64,000 nucleotides of DNA from Mesorhizobium loti (GCA_014189435.1 CP050293.1:811001-875000), one strand, 5' to 3'; shown: positions 6,659 through 15,265, counted from the stretch's first letter. Numbers and translations: made by a program. The notes: generated by a model from the letters alone, not told the origin.

Positions 6659-8878
6659 CTAATTGTTGCTGGCCACAGGCGCCACCAGCGAGGTGATGCG
6701 GCGTATGGCGACGCGCCGGTTCTCGCGGTTGGGCGCCGCGGTGTTGACCTTCAGATACTCCTCGCCATAGCCCTGCGTGGTCAGATTCTCCGGTGGGATG
6801 CCGAAGGCGTTGGTCAGCGCTTCCGCCACCGCTTCCGCGCGGCGATCGGACAGAGCGAGGTTGGCTTCCGGTGTGCCGACCGCGTCGGTATGGCCTTCAA
6901 TCAGGAAGGTCTCGGCCGGGTTCTTCTTCAACAGCTTCTCCATGGCGGTGGCGACGCCCTCGAGCTTCTGCACCTCGGTGTCGGAGATCGAGGCCGAGCC
7001 GAATTCGAAGTTGAGCGTATCGAGATCGACGCGGCGGGCAATATCGCGCACGCGGGCCGACCGCTTGACCTCGTCGATCGAATAGAGACGCTGGACCTTT
7101 TCGACCGGCGGCTGCTCGAGGAAGTCGTAATAGTCGTCCGGGCTCTCGACATCCTCGGAATCGAGAATGTACTCCCGGCGCGGAATGGTCAGCCGCATCG
7201 GCGGCAGGTCGTCGCCGGGATCGCGCCAGTCGCCCTCGTCCTGATAGTCCCGCTCATCGACATAGCTCAGCACATATTCGCGACCATCAGGTGTGATGCG
7301 CGAACGCTGGATGACATCACCGTAGCGGTTACGGATGGTGACGATCTGGACGCCATTGCCGCGCTCTACCGTCTCGCGTGTGCGGCCTTGCGGCAGGTTC
7401 TCGTAATAGACGTCCTTGGCGCCACGGTTCATGCGCGGGCCGTCATTGCTCTGGACGATCGTCTGGCCGCCGAGCTGGATGATGACGCGGTCGCCGATTT
7501 CCTTGAGCACGTCGACGCCCTTGGGGCGACGGCGGTCGCGGATGTTCTCGTCTGGCGCGCGATCGAGCCGCGTGCCTTTTTCCTCGGTCACCGGGACCAT
7601 CTTCTCGGGCTTGATCTCCTGCTGTGCGGCCTTGTCGTCGGTCGGAGGCGGACCCTGGTCGACGGGAGCGACCACCGGCTTCTGACCCTGATCGCCGCCC
7701 TGCTGGGCATTCTGCCCACTATTCTGCTGCTCGCCATTCTGCTGGCCGTTCTTGTCGCCATGTTTCCGGCCGCCGCCCTTGCGCTCGGCATCCTTCTGGC
7801 TGTCAAGGATGGGGGCAGCGTTGGGATCGGCAGGTGCTTCGCCCTGCACCGGGTTTTCGCCCTGGACTGGTGCTGCCGCCTCGCCATTGGCCGGTTGCTT
7901 GCCGGTGGCTGGCTGTTCGCCGGTCGCTGGTTTTTCGCCATTGGCGGGTTGTTCGCCGGTGACGGGCTGCTCGCCATTGGCAGGTTGCTCACCGGTGGCC
8001 GGCTGCTCGCCAACAGGTTTCCTGCCGTGCTTCTTGGTCTTGTCCTGGGGCTGCTCGCCCTGGGCCGCCGGCTGTTCGCCGGCGGGGGCCGTCGCCTCTC
8101 CAGCGGGAGCTTCCGTCGGCGTCGGGGCGACTTCAGGCTCGGCCTGCTGGTCCTGCTTCTTCTTGCGCGGCTTGGCCTGCTCGGCGGGCTGATTGTCGTT
8201 GGCCGGTTCTGCCTGGCCTGCCGGCGCCTGCTCGCTCTGCTGCTGCTGATCACGCTTCTTCTTGCGCGGCAGCTGCTCCTCGGCGGGAGCGGCCTGTTCG
8301 GCTGGCGCCTGTTCAGTCTGCTGCTGCTGATCGCGCTTCTTCCTGCGCGGCAGCTGTTCCTCGGCGGGAGCGGCCTGTTCGGCCGGCGCCTGCTCGGTCT
8401 GCTGCTGCTGATCGCGCTTCTTCCTGCGCGGCTGCTGTTCCTCGGCGGGAGCTGCCTGTTCGGCCGGCGCCTGCTCGGTCTGCTGCTGCTGGTCGCGCTT
8501 TTTCCTGCGCGGTTGCTGTTCCTCGGCGGGAGCTGCCTGTTCGGCCGGCGCCTGCTCGGTCTGCTGCTGCTGATCGCGCTTCTTCCTGCGTGGCTGCTGC
8601 TCCTCGGCGGGCTGCTCGCTCTGGGCAGGCGCTGCCTGCTGTTCGGGCTCGGCCTTCTTGCGCTCGGGCTTCTGTTCGGGTTCCGCCTGCTGCTTCTGCG
8701 CGCAGGCCTCGGCCGATTCGCCTTCGGCGCATGCAGCTTGCGCCAGGATGAATGGGGCTGACGTGCGCTGGGCAGGGCCGAATGCGGCACCTCCCTGAAG
8801 CGGGAACGCGCCCAACGGCGCGGATGCCATCAGCAGGCCAAGTGCGGTGCCGGCCAGTATCCGTGGTTGGCGTTTCAT
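6659..8878 (-). CDS. OmpA-family outer-membrane/cell-wall protein with low-complexity repeats
   Basis: A 739-residue protein with an N-terminal signal peptide (about residues 1-24), then a very long Pro/Glu/Gln/Lys-rich region and a C-terminal OmpA domain at about residues 620-735. The OmpA domain shows the peptidoglycan-binding pattern [21 protein letters not shown] and NRRVAIR. The low-complexity part contains five 27-residue repeats with alternating acidic and basic blocks (residues 92-226) followed by a run of [14 protein letters not shown] repeats. The ATG at 8878 has AAGGAGAA just upstream; an in-frame extension to 9004 is rejected. It probably tethers the outer membrane to peptidoglycan across a long flexible linker. 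Confidence 0.85.
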   Translation of the reverse strand: MKRQPRILAGTALGLLMASAPLGAFPLQGGAAFGPAQRTSAPFILAQAACAEGESAEACAQKQQAEPEQKPERKKAEPEQQAAPAQSEQPAEEQQPRRKKRDQQQQTEQAPAEQAAPAEEQQPRRKKRDQQQQTEQAPAEQAAPAEEQQPRRKKRDQQQQTEQAPAEQAAPAEEQLPRRKKRDQQQQTEQAPAEQAAPAEEQLPRKKKRDQQQQSEQAPAGQAEPANDNQPAEQAKPRKKKQDQQAEPEVAPTPTEAPAGEATAPAGEQPAAQGEQPQDKTKKHGRKPVGEQPATGEQPANGEQPVTGEQPANGEKPATGEQPATGKQPANGEAAAPVQGENPVQGEAPADPNAAPILDSQKDAERKGGGRKHGDKNGQQNGEQQNSGQNAQQGGDQGQKPVVAPVDQGPPPTDDKAAQQEIKPEKMVPVTEEKGTRLDRAPDENIRDRRRPKGVDVLKEIGDRVIIQLGGQTIVQSNDGPRMNRGAKDVYYENLPQGRTRETVERGNGVQIVTIRNRYGDVIQRSRITPDGREYVLSYVDERDYQDEGDWRDPGDDLPPMRLTIPRREYILDSEDVESPDDYYDFLEQPPVEKVQRLYSIDEVKRSARVRDIARRVDLDTLNFEFGSASISDTEVQKLEGVATAMEKLLKKNPAETFLIEGHTDAVGTPEANLALSDRRAEAVAEALTNAFGIPPENLTTQGYGEEYLKVNTAAPNRENRRVAIRRITSLVAPVASNN
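8201..8605 (-). repeat. Five tandem 81-bp repeats within the OmpA-family gene
   Basis: Five consecutive 27-codon units encode [15 protein letters not shown] followed by [12 protein letters not shown] with small changes: units four and five have QL for QQ, and the last unit has diverged further. Such repeats often change copy number by slippage, so the linker length may vary between strains. Confidence 0.85.
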
Positions 8879-9067
8879 CGAAAATTCTCCTTGTGGGGGT
8901 CCCATCCTTGCCGAAACCGATCTTGCGCCGATTGGTTCCAGTTTGGCGTGAATAGAGGCCGTGCAGGGCAATTGGCCGGCCTTTTGAAGGCAACTTCGTG
9001 TCATTCACCTAGCGATTGCCGCATTCGGGCCGTTGCCGCGCTTGACCTTGCCGGCGGCTGGGGCCAC

Positions 9068-9523
9068 ATGCCGGGAATGGAAACGCCATTCTGGAAAACC
9101 AAGGCGCTGGAGGCGATGAGCCCGGCCGAATGGGAATCGCTGTGCGACGGCTGCGGCAAATGCTGCCTGTCGAAGCTCGAGGACGAGGACACCGGCGAGA
9201 TCTACTGGACCAGCGTCGGCTGCCGGCTGTTCGACGCCGAGACCTGCCGCTGTTCGGACTACGCCAACCGGCTGGCGCGCGTTCCCGACTGCGTCGGGCT
9301 GACGCCGCAGAATGTGCGCACCATCACCTGGCTTCCCAGCACCTGCGCCTATCGGCTGGTGGCCGAGGGCCACGACCTCTACTGGTGGCACCGGCTGGTG
9401 TCGGGCAGCGCCGAGACCGTGCATGAAGCCGGCATCTCGATGCGCGGCCGGGTCAAGGCGAGCGAAACTGATCTTGCCGAGCCGGAAGATTATTTTGACT
9501 ATATGCTGGACGACGAGCCGTAG
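9068..9523 (+). CDS. YcgN/UPF0260 family cysteine-cluster protein
   Basis: A 151-residue protein of the UPF0260 (YcgN) family. The cysteine-rich segment CDGCGKCC near residues 26-33, the later CRLFD, CRCSDY and PDC motifs and the segment [14 protein letters not shown] are typical, suggesting a bound metal or iron-sulfur centre; the function is not known. It is a short cytosolic protein with no membrane segment. The start at 9068 or 9077 cannot be settled. Confidence 0.85.
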   Translation: MPGMETPFWKTKALEAMSPAEWESLCDGCGKCCLSKLEDEDTGEIYWTSVGCRLFDAETCRCSDYANRLARVPDCVGLTPQNVRTITWLPSTCAYRLVAEGHDLYWWHRLVSGSAETVHEAGISMRGRVKASETDLAEPEDYFDYMLDDEP

Positions 9524-9786
9524 GGGCTCGCGCCGGGACGAGGAGCCATAGGCTCGCATCAGGACTGCCTGATCCTCGGCCCGCTGGATTGGGAACCGGG
9601 TGCTCAGTCAGGCGTTTTGGCGTTCACCACAGGCTGTGGACGATGGCGAATGGCCGGAATTTCCCTTTTCTCGCCACATGAACCGGAGATGAACAGCAGG
9701 TTCGTAAAGAGTTCAGACAGGCAAGTGCATTCTCCCCCCATCGGTTCACGAGGACGGGCGAAAGCCCGCAAAAAGGAGAGAAGACG

Positions 9787-10167
9787 ATGTTCAACACGAT
9801 CAAGACGGCAGCCCTTTCGGCCCTGGTCGGTCTCGGCACGCTGACGGCCATCCCGGCTCACGCCGACAGCCTCTATCTCGGCTTCGGCAACAACAACGAC
9901 CCGCGCTTCGGCGTCTATGCCGGCGACGATGGCTATCGCCACCGTCGTGATGAACGCCGTGGCGACTGGCGTGATGAACGCCGCGGCGACTGGCGTCGTG
10001 GCTGTTCGCCGGACCGTGCCCTCGACAAAGCTGAACGCATGGGCCTCCACCGTGCCCGCATCGTCGACGTCAACCGTCGCACGGTGAAGGTGATGGGTCG
10101 CCAGGACGGCGACCGCGTTGTCATCGTGTTCGCCAATGACCGCGGCTGCCCAGTTATCTATCGCTGA
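9787..10167 (+). CDS. Small secreted basic protein, unknown function
   Basis: A 126-residue protein with a signal peptide cleaved after AHA at about residue 26, a tyrosine and aspartate rich segment, then two near-identical RRDERRGDW repeats, and a C-terminal domain with two cysteines (in RGCSPD and RGCPVIY) that could form a disulfide. AAAAAGGAGAG lies just upstream of the ATG. Similar small periplasmic proteins are common in rhizobia but no function is known to me. The bidirectional terminator at 10341-10375 ends its transcript. Confidence 0.8.
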   Translation: MFNTIKTAALSALVGLGTLTAIPAHADSLYLGFGNNNDPRFGVYAGDDGYRHRRDERRGDWRDERRGDWRRGCSPDRALDKAERMGLHRARIVDVNRRTVKVMGRQDGDRVVIVFANDRGCPVIYR

Positions 10168-10192
10168 GGCTGCGAGGGTCGGCCAGAAGACA

Positions 10193-10296
10193 CGACCTTC
10201 TGCGAGGTCGGTCTGGAGACACGACCCTCTGCGAAGGTCGACGTGGCATGATCCTCTGCGAGGATCAGCCGGAGACACGACCTTCTGCGAAGGTCG
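10193..10296 (+). repeat. Four tandem 28-bp hairpin repeats
   Basis: Four small hairpins at 10193-10210, 10222-10240, 10250-10266 and 10278-10296, spaced 28-29 bp apart, each with a CTGCG-like loop. Three have stems of CGACCT with AGGTCG type; the third has GATCCT with AGGATC, so both arms changed together. They lie in the 3' untranslated region of the secreted protein gene and end before the terminator. Confidence 0.8.
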
Positions 10297-10340
10297 GTCT
10301 GGACTAGCCGAGCCCCTTTCCGTTTGAAGGGTGTGGCTCG

Positions 10341-10375
10341 AAAAAACCCCGCGGGAGCAATCCCGCGGGGTTTTT
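10341..10375. terminator. Bidirectional rho-independent terminator
   Basis: A perfect 10-bp stem (10347-10356 with 10361-10370) closed by a GCAA tetraloop, with six A on the left and five T on the right. It can serve both the secreted protein gene and the convergent SIMPL gene. Confidence 0.9.
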
Positions 10376-10442
10376 CATGCATGCTATTGGCCGGTGGTTG
10401 CCGTGGCCGAGCAAAGGCTCAGCCACGGATACTCAGAGCTGC

Positions 10443-11156
10443 TTATTTCAACTCGAAGGTGACGGTGACCTGCACATTGTAGGAATTCTCGCCGGCCTGC
10501 ACCGGAGCCGCAGCACCCGCCGCGGAGTCGAAGGCCTTGGCGTTGATCGGCATCGGCGTCGGCGCCATGTTCTGATCGGTGATCTCGAGCACACGGCCGA
10601 GGCTGACGCCTGCGGCCTCGGCCAGCGTCTTGGCTTTGGCCATGGCGTTGGCGACCGCCTTCTTACGCGCCTCGGTGACCGTGGCCGCGGGATTGTCGTT
10701 GGTGAAGGCGATGCCGCCGCCCTGGTTGACACCGAGCGACACCGCCTTGTCGAGGATCTCGCCGGTCTTGTCGACATCGCGCACCCGCACCGAAAGCGTG
10801 TTGGTCACCTGATAGGCGACGAGTTCGGCTTCCTGGCTGCCGTCCGGCTTGTTGGTGTAGTTGTAGCGCGGGTTGATCTGGATGCCGGCGGTCTGCAGGT
10901 CGCGGTCCTTGATGCCGGCCGACTTCATCGCCGCGATCACGGCGGCCATGGCGTCATTGTTGGCGTCGAGCGCCGCGCGCGCGGTCTTGGCTTCGCGCAT
11001 GACACTCAGCGTCAGGACCGCCAGATCAGGGGCTACGGTTGCTTCGCCTTCGCCTGACACGATGATGCGGGGCGGCGTCGGCAAATCGGTGGCTCCAGCC
11101 ATCGCCGGAAAAGCGATTGCAGCGGCGAGCGCGAGAGGCAAAAGGTGTCTGGTCAT
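10443..11156 (-). CDS. SIMPL domain-containing periplasmic protein (DUF541)
   Basis: A 237-residue secreted protein. A signal peptide ends near residue 22 (AGATD), followed by the SIMPL pattern: PRIIVSGEGEATVAPDLAVL at the start, the central VTNTLSVRVRDVDKTGEILDKAVSLG and the C-terminal YNVQVTVTFELK strand. Proteins of this family form periplasmic oligomers and some affect oxidative stress or outer-membrane functions, but the role here is unknown. It shares the terminator with the convergent gene at 9787. Confidence 0.85.
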   Translation of the reverse strand: MTRHLLPLALAAAIAFPAMAGATDLPTPPRIIVSGEGEATVAPDLAVLTLSVMREAKTARAALDANNDAMAAVIAAMKSAGIKDRDLQTAGIQINPRYNYTNKPDGSQEAELVAYQVTNTLSVRVRDVDKTGEILDKAVSLGVNQGGGIAFTNDNPAATVTEARKKAVANAMAKAKTLAEAAGVSLGRVLEITDQNMAPTPMPINAKAFDSAAGAAAPVQAGENSYNVQVTVTFELK

Positions 11157-11290
11157 GAAAATCTCCTTGGTCTGCGATCAAGTCGCACAGGTCGCGTAGA
11201 GCGCGATTATGGGTTGATTTGGGCGATCTCCGAAAGCCTGTCGGGAAAGCCTTGTGCCGCGACGGGAAAAACATTAATCCAGCCCGCGTG

Positions 11291-11366
11291 GGGCCTGTAG
11301 CTCAATGGTTAGAGCCGGCGGCTCATAACCGCTTGGTTGGGGGTTCGAGTCCCTCCGGGCCCACCA
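11291..11366 (+). tRNA. tRNA with CAT anticodon, probably tRNA-Ile2
   Basis: A complete 76-base cloverleaf with encoded CCA. The acceptor stem pairs GGGCCTG with CGGGCCC (one G-U pair), the D-arm contains TAGCTCAATGGTTAGAGC, the anticodon loop is CTCATAA and the T-arm contains GGTTCGAGTCC. The anticodon arm and the following GCTTGGT resemble the lysidine-type isoleucine tRNA more than elongator methionine tRNA, but the two share the CAT anticodon and this is an inference. Its 3' end is the integration site of the island that follows. Confidence 0.9.
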
Positions 11367-11367
11367 T
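11349..11367 (+). other. att core in the tRNA 3' end (attL)
   Basis: The 19-bp segment GTCCCTCCGGGCCCACCAT, the last part of the tRNA and one base beyond, is repeated exactly at 16041-16059 and with one mismatch at 29815-29833. tRNA 3' ends are the usual targets of tyrosine integrases. Confidence 0.8.
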
Positions 11368-11737
11368 TATCGTTATTTATCAATGGCTTATAGGCTATTT
11401 TGACCTCGGTTAGCCAATCCTATCTGGCGAACCTCGTTGCATCGCTTTGATTTCGTTGACTTATGGTGGGCTGCTGACAACCTGCGGGGCGCGCCATTGT
11501 TGCTGCGGACCGGGCGGGACAGGCGCTTTTTGCCATTCGTGGTCAGGATATGAAACCGGGAAAACCATCCTGTTCACCGTACCGCCACGCCCGGTTGACG
11601 CGGTCCGCAGCAGTCAAGGAACGCCGCTCCCAAAAAATCGTTCCAGCGAGGATTGGCGTAGCGGCGGCCAATCAGCAGCATGTGGAATGACTAGCTAATC
11701 GAATGTCGGAAGCGTACAAAGCAAGGGTCGCCAGCCT
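11368..11737. other. Gene-free gap after the tRNA
   Basis: A 370-bp stretch with no supportable gene. It holds a 12-bp inverted repeat (TGCTGCGGACCG at 11501-11512 and its complement at 11601-11612), which could fold into a large stem, but nothing else I can interpret. Confidence 0.5.
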
Positions 11738-12892
11738 ATGAACGGGCGCTGGCGATTGAAAGAGTCGATCACGCTTTCGCCCCCATGGGAGATGAGCGAT
11801 GACGGTCACCGACATAGCGGACGCCGACCGGTCAAGCACATGTCCAGAATAGTCGCCAAGTCCGAAGAGCAGAAGGACGCCGAAGCCGAAGTCGAGGGCT
11901 TTCAGGACGACCTTGGCCCGTTCGTGGTTGCCGCCGAGACAACGCGAATGGCCATGGTTTTCACCGATGCGAAAGAGCCCGGCAATCCCATCATCTTCGC
12001 CAATGACGCCTTCCTCGCCCTGACCGGATACGCCAGGGATGAGGTTTTGGGTCAGCCCTTCAATTTCCTGATGGCGAACGGCGCCGACACCCGAGCCCTG
12101 AAACGCATCAAGGTCGAGTTCGAAGCCAATGCGGAGACGGGTGCGGAAATCCTTTACAGGCGCAAGGATGGCACCGAGTTCTGGGCGGGCCTTTTTGCCA
12201 GTCCTGTCCAGGACAAGAGCGGCGCCATCGTCCAATATTTTACCTCCTTCGTCGATCTCACCAGACACAAGGAAGAGCAGGCGCAATCCAAAATGCTGAT
12301 CGACGAACTGAACCATCGTGTGAAGAACACGCTGGCAACGGTGCAGTCGATCGTCTGGCAGGCGTCGCGAGCCAATTCCGATCCGAAAGCAATCCGCGAA
12401 GCCGTCGAGTCCCGGCTGTTCGCGCTCTCCCGGTCGCACAATTTGCTGACCCGCGAAAATTGGCACAGCGCCGGGCTGCTCGACGTGCTGCACGATGCCT
12501 TGGAACCGTTCGGCGTCACCGATGGGCGGGCCGAGCGACTGGTGATAACAGGCGACAACATCCGCCTCTCGACAAAGGCCTCGCTGGCGCTTGGCATCGC
12601 CTTCAACGAACTCGCGACCAACGCGGTGAAATATGGTGCGTTTTCCAACGATAAGGGCTCGATCCAGATCGACTGGACGATCGAGCCGACCTCGGAGAGC
12701 CGCCGACTGATCCTGTCCTGGCGAGAAAAGGACGGACCGCCAGTTACGCCACCGCTGCGAAAGGGATTCGGCTCGCGCGTGATCGAGCGCGGCCTGACCC
12801 ACGAACTCGAAGGCACTGTGCAACTTGACTATCGCCCTGACGGGTTGATCTGCACGATGAACATTCCGGTACCGGGAATTCGCGATGGATAA
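11738..12892 (+). CDS. HWE-family histidine kinase with cysteine-less LOV-like PAS domain
   Basis: Up to 384 residues. A PAS domain at about residues 75-178 has the LOV signature shape (PIIFANDAFLALTGY, EVLGQPFNFLM, RRKDGTEFWAGL) but the photoactive cysteine of the GRNCRFL motif is phenylalanine. An HWE-type kinase domain follows: the phosphoacceptor is H193 in ELNHRVKN, then NELATNAVKYGAFS and SWREKDGPPV. No membrane segment is seen, so it is a cytosolic sensor. Starts at 11738, 11792 or 11840 are possible; none has a strong ribosome site. It overlaps the response regulator gene by eight bases. Confidence 0.85.
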   Translation: MNGRWRLKESITLSPPWEMSDDGHRHSGRRPVKHMSRIVAKSEEQKDAEAEVEGFQDDLGPFVVAAETTRMAMVFTDAKEPGNPIIFANDAFLALTGYARDEVLGQPFNFLMANGADTRALKRIKVEFEANAETGAEILYRRKDGTEFWAGLFASPVQDKSGAIVQYFTSFVDLTRHKEEQAQSKMLIDELNHRVKNTLATVQSIVWQASRANSDPKAIREAVESRLFALSRSHNLLTRENWHSAGLLDVLHDALEPFGVTDGRAERLVITGDNIRLSTKASLALGIAFNELATNAVKYGAFSNDKGSIQIDWTIEPTSESRRLILSWREKDGPPVTPPLRKGFGSRVIERGLTHELEGTVQLDYRPDGLICTMNIPVPGIRDG

Positions 12893-13250
12893 ACTGCTTT
12901 CTGGCCGGCGCTTCCTCGTTGTCGAGGATGAAATTCTGGTCCTGATGATGATTGAGGACATGCTGGGCGATCTTGGATGCCAGTCAGTGACCTCAGCCGC
13001 TACGATCGAAAAGGCGATCGCCCTGATTGAAGCGCAGCCTTTCGATGCCGCCATGCTCGACATGAATCTCGATGGCGACGACAGCAATACCGTGGCCGAT
13101 GCGCTTGCGGAGCGTGGTGTGCCGTTCATCTACTCGACCGGCAACAGCGGTCGCGATATGCGCGAGGGTTTCAGCAACCGTGCCGTCCTTCGCAAACCGT
13201 TCAGCTTTGACGAACTGACCACCACACTCGAACGCCTGCTTTCCAGCTGA
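12885..13250 (+). CDS. Single-domain response regulator
   Basis: A 121-residue CheY-like receiver with no output domain. The acidic pocket VVEDE, phosphoacceptor D59 in MLDMNLDGD, the threonine of YSTGNS and lysine of LRKPFS are all present, so it should be phosphorylated. It overlaps the kinase gene and is almost surely its partner. Such pairs in alphaproteobacteria often feed into the general stress response, but no output gene is adjacent. Confidence 0.9.
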   Translation: MDKLLSGRRFLVVEDEILVLMMIEDMLGDLGCQSVTSAATIEKAIALIEAQPFDAAMLDMNLDGDDSNTVADALAERGVPFIYSTGNSGRDMREGFSNRAVLRKPFSFDELTTTLERLLSS

Positions 13251-13313
13251 CCGAGGGAAACAAGACTCCTTTGTTTGGCCGGCTGACATCGCGCCTCACC
13301 TCAGATGTCGGGA

Positions 13314-14174
13314 CTAGATGGTACGCAAGAAAGCCAGGAGTTCTGCCGCGAGCACTTCTGGCGCCTCTTCAGCCATATGGTGTCCGCAGGCGATGCCTTT
13401 TCCCCGCAGGCTTGTCGTCCACGGACGCCATACGCCGAGAACATCGCCATAAAGCCGTTCCAGATCATCGCGCATCGACCATAGGACCATGGTGGGACAT
13501 TGGACCCGTCGGCCGGCCCTTCGGTCATCCGCGTCATGCAGATGGTCGATTGAGAGGCCTGCCCTATAGTCCTCGATCATCCCATGGATGACACGGGCGT
13601 CGAGGATTGCCGCTCTGTAGTCGGCGAACGCCTCCGCACCCATCTGATCGGCGGAGCCGCCGTACCAGGCTTGCGGGTTGGCCATGATCGCCTGTTCGGG
13701 CTTGTCGGGTTGGGCAAAGAAGAACCAGTGCCACCATTCGGTAGCGAAGCGGGCGTCACATCGCTCGAGTGCTTCAAGGATGGGAACGCCGTCCAGAACG
13801 ATGAGATGCGTTACCGCGGACGGGTGATCCATCGCTGTCCGGAAAGCGGTGTAGCTTCCGCGATCGTGCCCGGCGACGGCAAAGCGGTCAAAGCCGAGAT
13901 GGCGCATGAGCGCGACACAGTCTTTTGCCTTGGCGCGCTTGGATGATCCTGCATGATCGTGTGTGTCCTCGGGAATCGAGGACTGCCCGAAACCGCGAAG
14001 ATCGGGGCAAACCACCGTATGGTTTTGCGCCAGAAGCGGCGCAACACGGTGCCAGGTGGCATGTGTACGCGGATGGCCGTGCAGAAGCAGGACCGGCGGT
14101 CCCGAACCGCCGTGTCTGACCCGAAGCGTCGCCTCGGGCAGATGGATTCTCTCAAGCTGGAAACCTTCGAACAT
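13314..14174 (-). CDS. Alpha/beta hydrolase, haloacetate dehalogenase-like
   Basis: A 286-residue alpha/beta hydrolase. The oxyanion segment LLLHGHPRTHATW, PDLRGFGQSS and the nucleophile elbow GHDRGS place an aspartate (D104) as nucleophile, as in fluoroacetate and haloacetate dehalogenases; the cap segment EWWHWFFFAQPDKPE and the C-terminal CGHHMAEE histidine support this. A dehalogenase or related esterase role is likely. The ATG at 14174 is used because it matches the usual N-terminus. The first 90 or so bases of this gene are duplicated, degenerate, at 15168-15259. Confidence 0.85.
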   Translation of the reverse strand: MFEGFQLERIHLPEATLRVRHGGSGPPVLLLHGHPRTHATWHRVAPLLAQNHTVVCPDLRGFGQSSIPEDTHDHAGSSKRAKAKDCVALMRHLGFDRFAVAGHDRGSYTAFRTAMDHPSAVTHLIVLDGVPILEALERCDARFATEWWHWFFFAQPDKPEQAIMANPQAWYGGSADQMGAEAFADYRAAILDARVIHGMIEDYRAGLSIDHLHDADDRRAGRRVQCPTMVLWSMRDDLERLYGDVLGVWRPWTTSLRGKGIACGHHMAEEAPEVLAAELLAFLRTI

Positions 14175-14213
14175 CAAGATGCTAACCTCGGCTGCGGTCG
14201 GAGGTTCCACCTC
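14121..14213 (+). repeat. Direct repeat copy 1 (hydrolase 5' end)
   Basis: About 92 bp covering the start of the hydrolase gene and its upstream region are repeated in the same orientation at 15168-15259, with roughly 85 percent identity by eye. This copy is the one joined to the intact gene. Confidence 0.8.
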
Positions 14214-14545
14214 TGATCGGAACCATCGCCTGTCGTCGAAGGTTGATCTACCCAGACTGGGCGGGCGGAAGAGGCCCGAAGCCGAGCCAGACTATCCGTC
14301 ATGCGAGGCACAAATGGCCTACACGAACGCGGGCATACCCCAAGACGAGCCTTATGGAGCAATCTACTTTGCAAAGAAGTACATTCTCACGGCCAGCGGT
14401 TCCGTTGGGTTGGTCATGCCTGAGTCCATTGGAACAAGAATGCCGTGCGAAACGTTGGTGGATGTCAAAGTGGCAGGAACAATTCCTGCCCTACAGGGCA
14501 AGAGGGCGAACGGCGAACGCGGCCGGGCGCGCTCAGGAGGCACAT
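14214..14545. other. Gene-free region upstream of the small stress-type peptide
   Basis: A 332-bp region without a defensible gene. It contains the EcfG-like promoter at 14431-14456, a second weaker match (GGAAC at 14219, GGTT at 14241) and a perfect 8-bp hairpin GGCAGGAA-CAA-TTCCTGCC at 14472-14490 that would lie in the leader of the small peptide mRNA. Confidence 0.5.
14431..14456 (+). promoter_or_regulatory. EcfG/RpoE2-type general stress promoter
   Basis: GGAAC and CGTT separated by 17 bases match the alphaproteobacterial EcfG promoter consensus. It lies 90 bp upstream of the small membrane peptide gene and in the right orientation. Confidence 0.55.
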
Positions 14546-14632
14546 ATGGATATCACCACAATTCTGGTCATAGTTCTTATTGTTATTCTGCTGGGTGGTG
14601 GCGGTTTTTACGGCCGCGGACGCTGGTACTAG
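14546..14632 (+). CDS. 28-residue single-span membrane peptide
   Basis: A 28-residue peptide made of one hydrophobic span (residues 4-16) followed by GGGGFYGRGRWY. A strong AGGAGG lies seven bases before the ATG. Very short hydrophobic peptides with a glycine and aromatic tail like this are common in rhizobia and often stress-induced; the EcfG-like promoter upstream fits. The function is unknown. Confidence 0.65.
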   Translation: MDITTILVIVLIVILLGGGGFYGRGRWY

Positions 14633-14640
14633 CTTCCGTA

Positions 14641-14742
14641 ATGGATAATCAGCACAACAGCATTATGGAGGCTCGCTGGCTTCTTGCCGTACCTCTGTCG
14701 CTTGTTCTTGCGGTCCTTTTGGCCGGCTTTGTCCTTGCCTGA
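14641..14742 (+). CDS. Possible 33-residue membrane peptide
   Basis: A short frame starting eight bases after the previous peptide and encoding a single hydrophobic helix in its second half (LLAVPLSLVLAVLLAGFVLA). There is no clear ribosome-binding site, so it could only be translated by coupling to the upstream peptide. An internal ATG at 14665 would give the hydrophobic part alone. Doubtful. Confidence 0.3.
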   Translation: MDNQHNSIMEARWLLAVPLSLVLAVLLAGFVLA

Positions 14743-14951
14743 ACCGAGACAGTCAGTAAGTCATCCTTCGAGGTCTCCCGGATGTTGCTGCTCGATCTGG
14801 ACCCGTACCCGAAGGGTCCGCGTCCGCCAGAGGCGCGGGCTTTTTCGTTTCGTCCTCGAACAGGCCTGATCTGCTCGACCGGCTGAAGGACGATCTTTTC
14901 GACCTATAGCCAGGCTGCCCACTGAGGCACTGCGACGACGATCCAGACGAC

Positions 14952-15131
14952 TTAGCCGGCTCCTGCTTGACTGAATACAACCGTGCCATCGTCCTTGCGA
15001 ACTTCCACCGCTACGATCCCGTCGTTCTGCTTTCGAGCAAGAAATGTCGCCAGCGCGTGATCTCTTGCGGCTTTCTCGGCATCGAAGGGCGTCTTTTCAA
15101 CGATGCCCTCTTTCCCGTACCAAATCACCAT
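14952..15131 (-). CDS. Small hypothetical protein (59 residues)
   Basis: A 59-residue frame with a plausible mixed alpha/beta composition (MVIWYGKEGIVEKTPFDAEK, then AARDHALATFLARKQ, then VAVEVRKDDGTVVF). It has good third-position GC. The frame continues upstream into the duplicated hydrolase start, which I take as a junction and not as part of the protein. I do not recognise the family; it resembles short stress-related proteins of rhizobia in size and composition. Confidence 0.55.
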   Translation of the reverse strand: MVIWYGKEGIVEKTPFDAEKAARDHALATFLARKQNDGIVAVEVRKDDGTVVFSQAGAG

Positions 15132-15167
15132 ATAGGCCACCGCTGGGACGCTCCCTTCTTCATTCGC

Positions 15168-15259
15168 CCGAAGCGTCGCCTCCGGCAACTGGATTGTCTC
15201 AAGTTGAAACCTTCGAACATCAAGGTGCTAAACCTTGGCTGCGGTCGGAAGTTCCATAT
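15168..15259 (+). repeat. Direct repeat copy 2 (degenerate hydrolase 5' end)
   Basis: Second copy of the hydrolase start region (copy 1 at 14121-14213). A one-base deletion early in the coding part shifts its frame, so it is a truncated remnant that now abuts the small gene ending at 14952. Confidence 0.8.
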
Positions 15260-15265
15260 CCAACA

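Noticed and set aside
6890..8761. A 623-codon open frame opposite the OmpA-family gene
   Set aside because: It is the antisense of the low-complexity repeats; the strongly biased composition of the real gene keeps the opposite frame open.
14800..14860. A possible terminator with CCGCG/CGCGG stem and TTTTT
   Set aside because: The stem is only five base pairs with a long loop; too weak to support.
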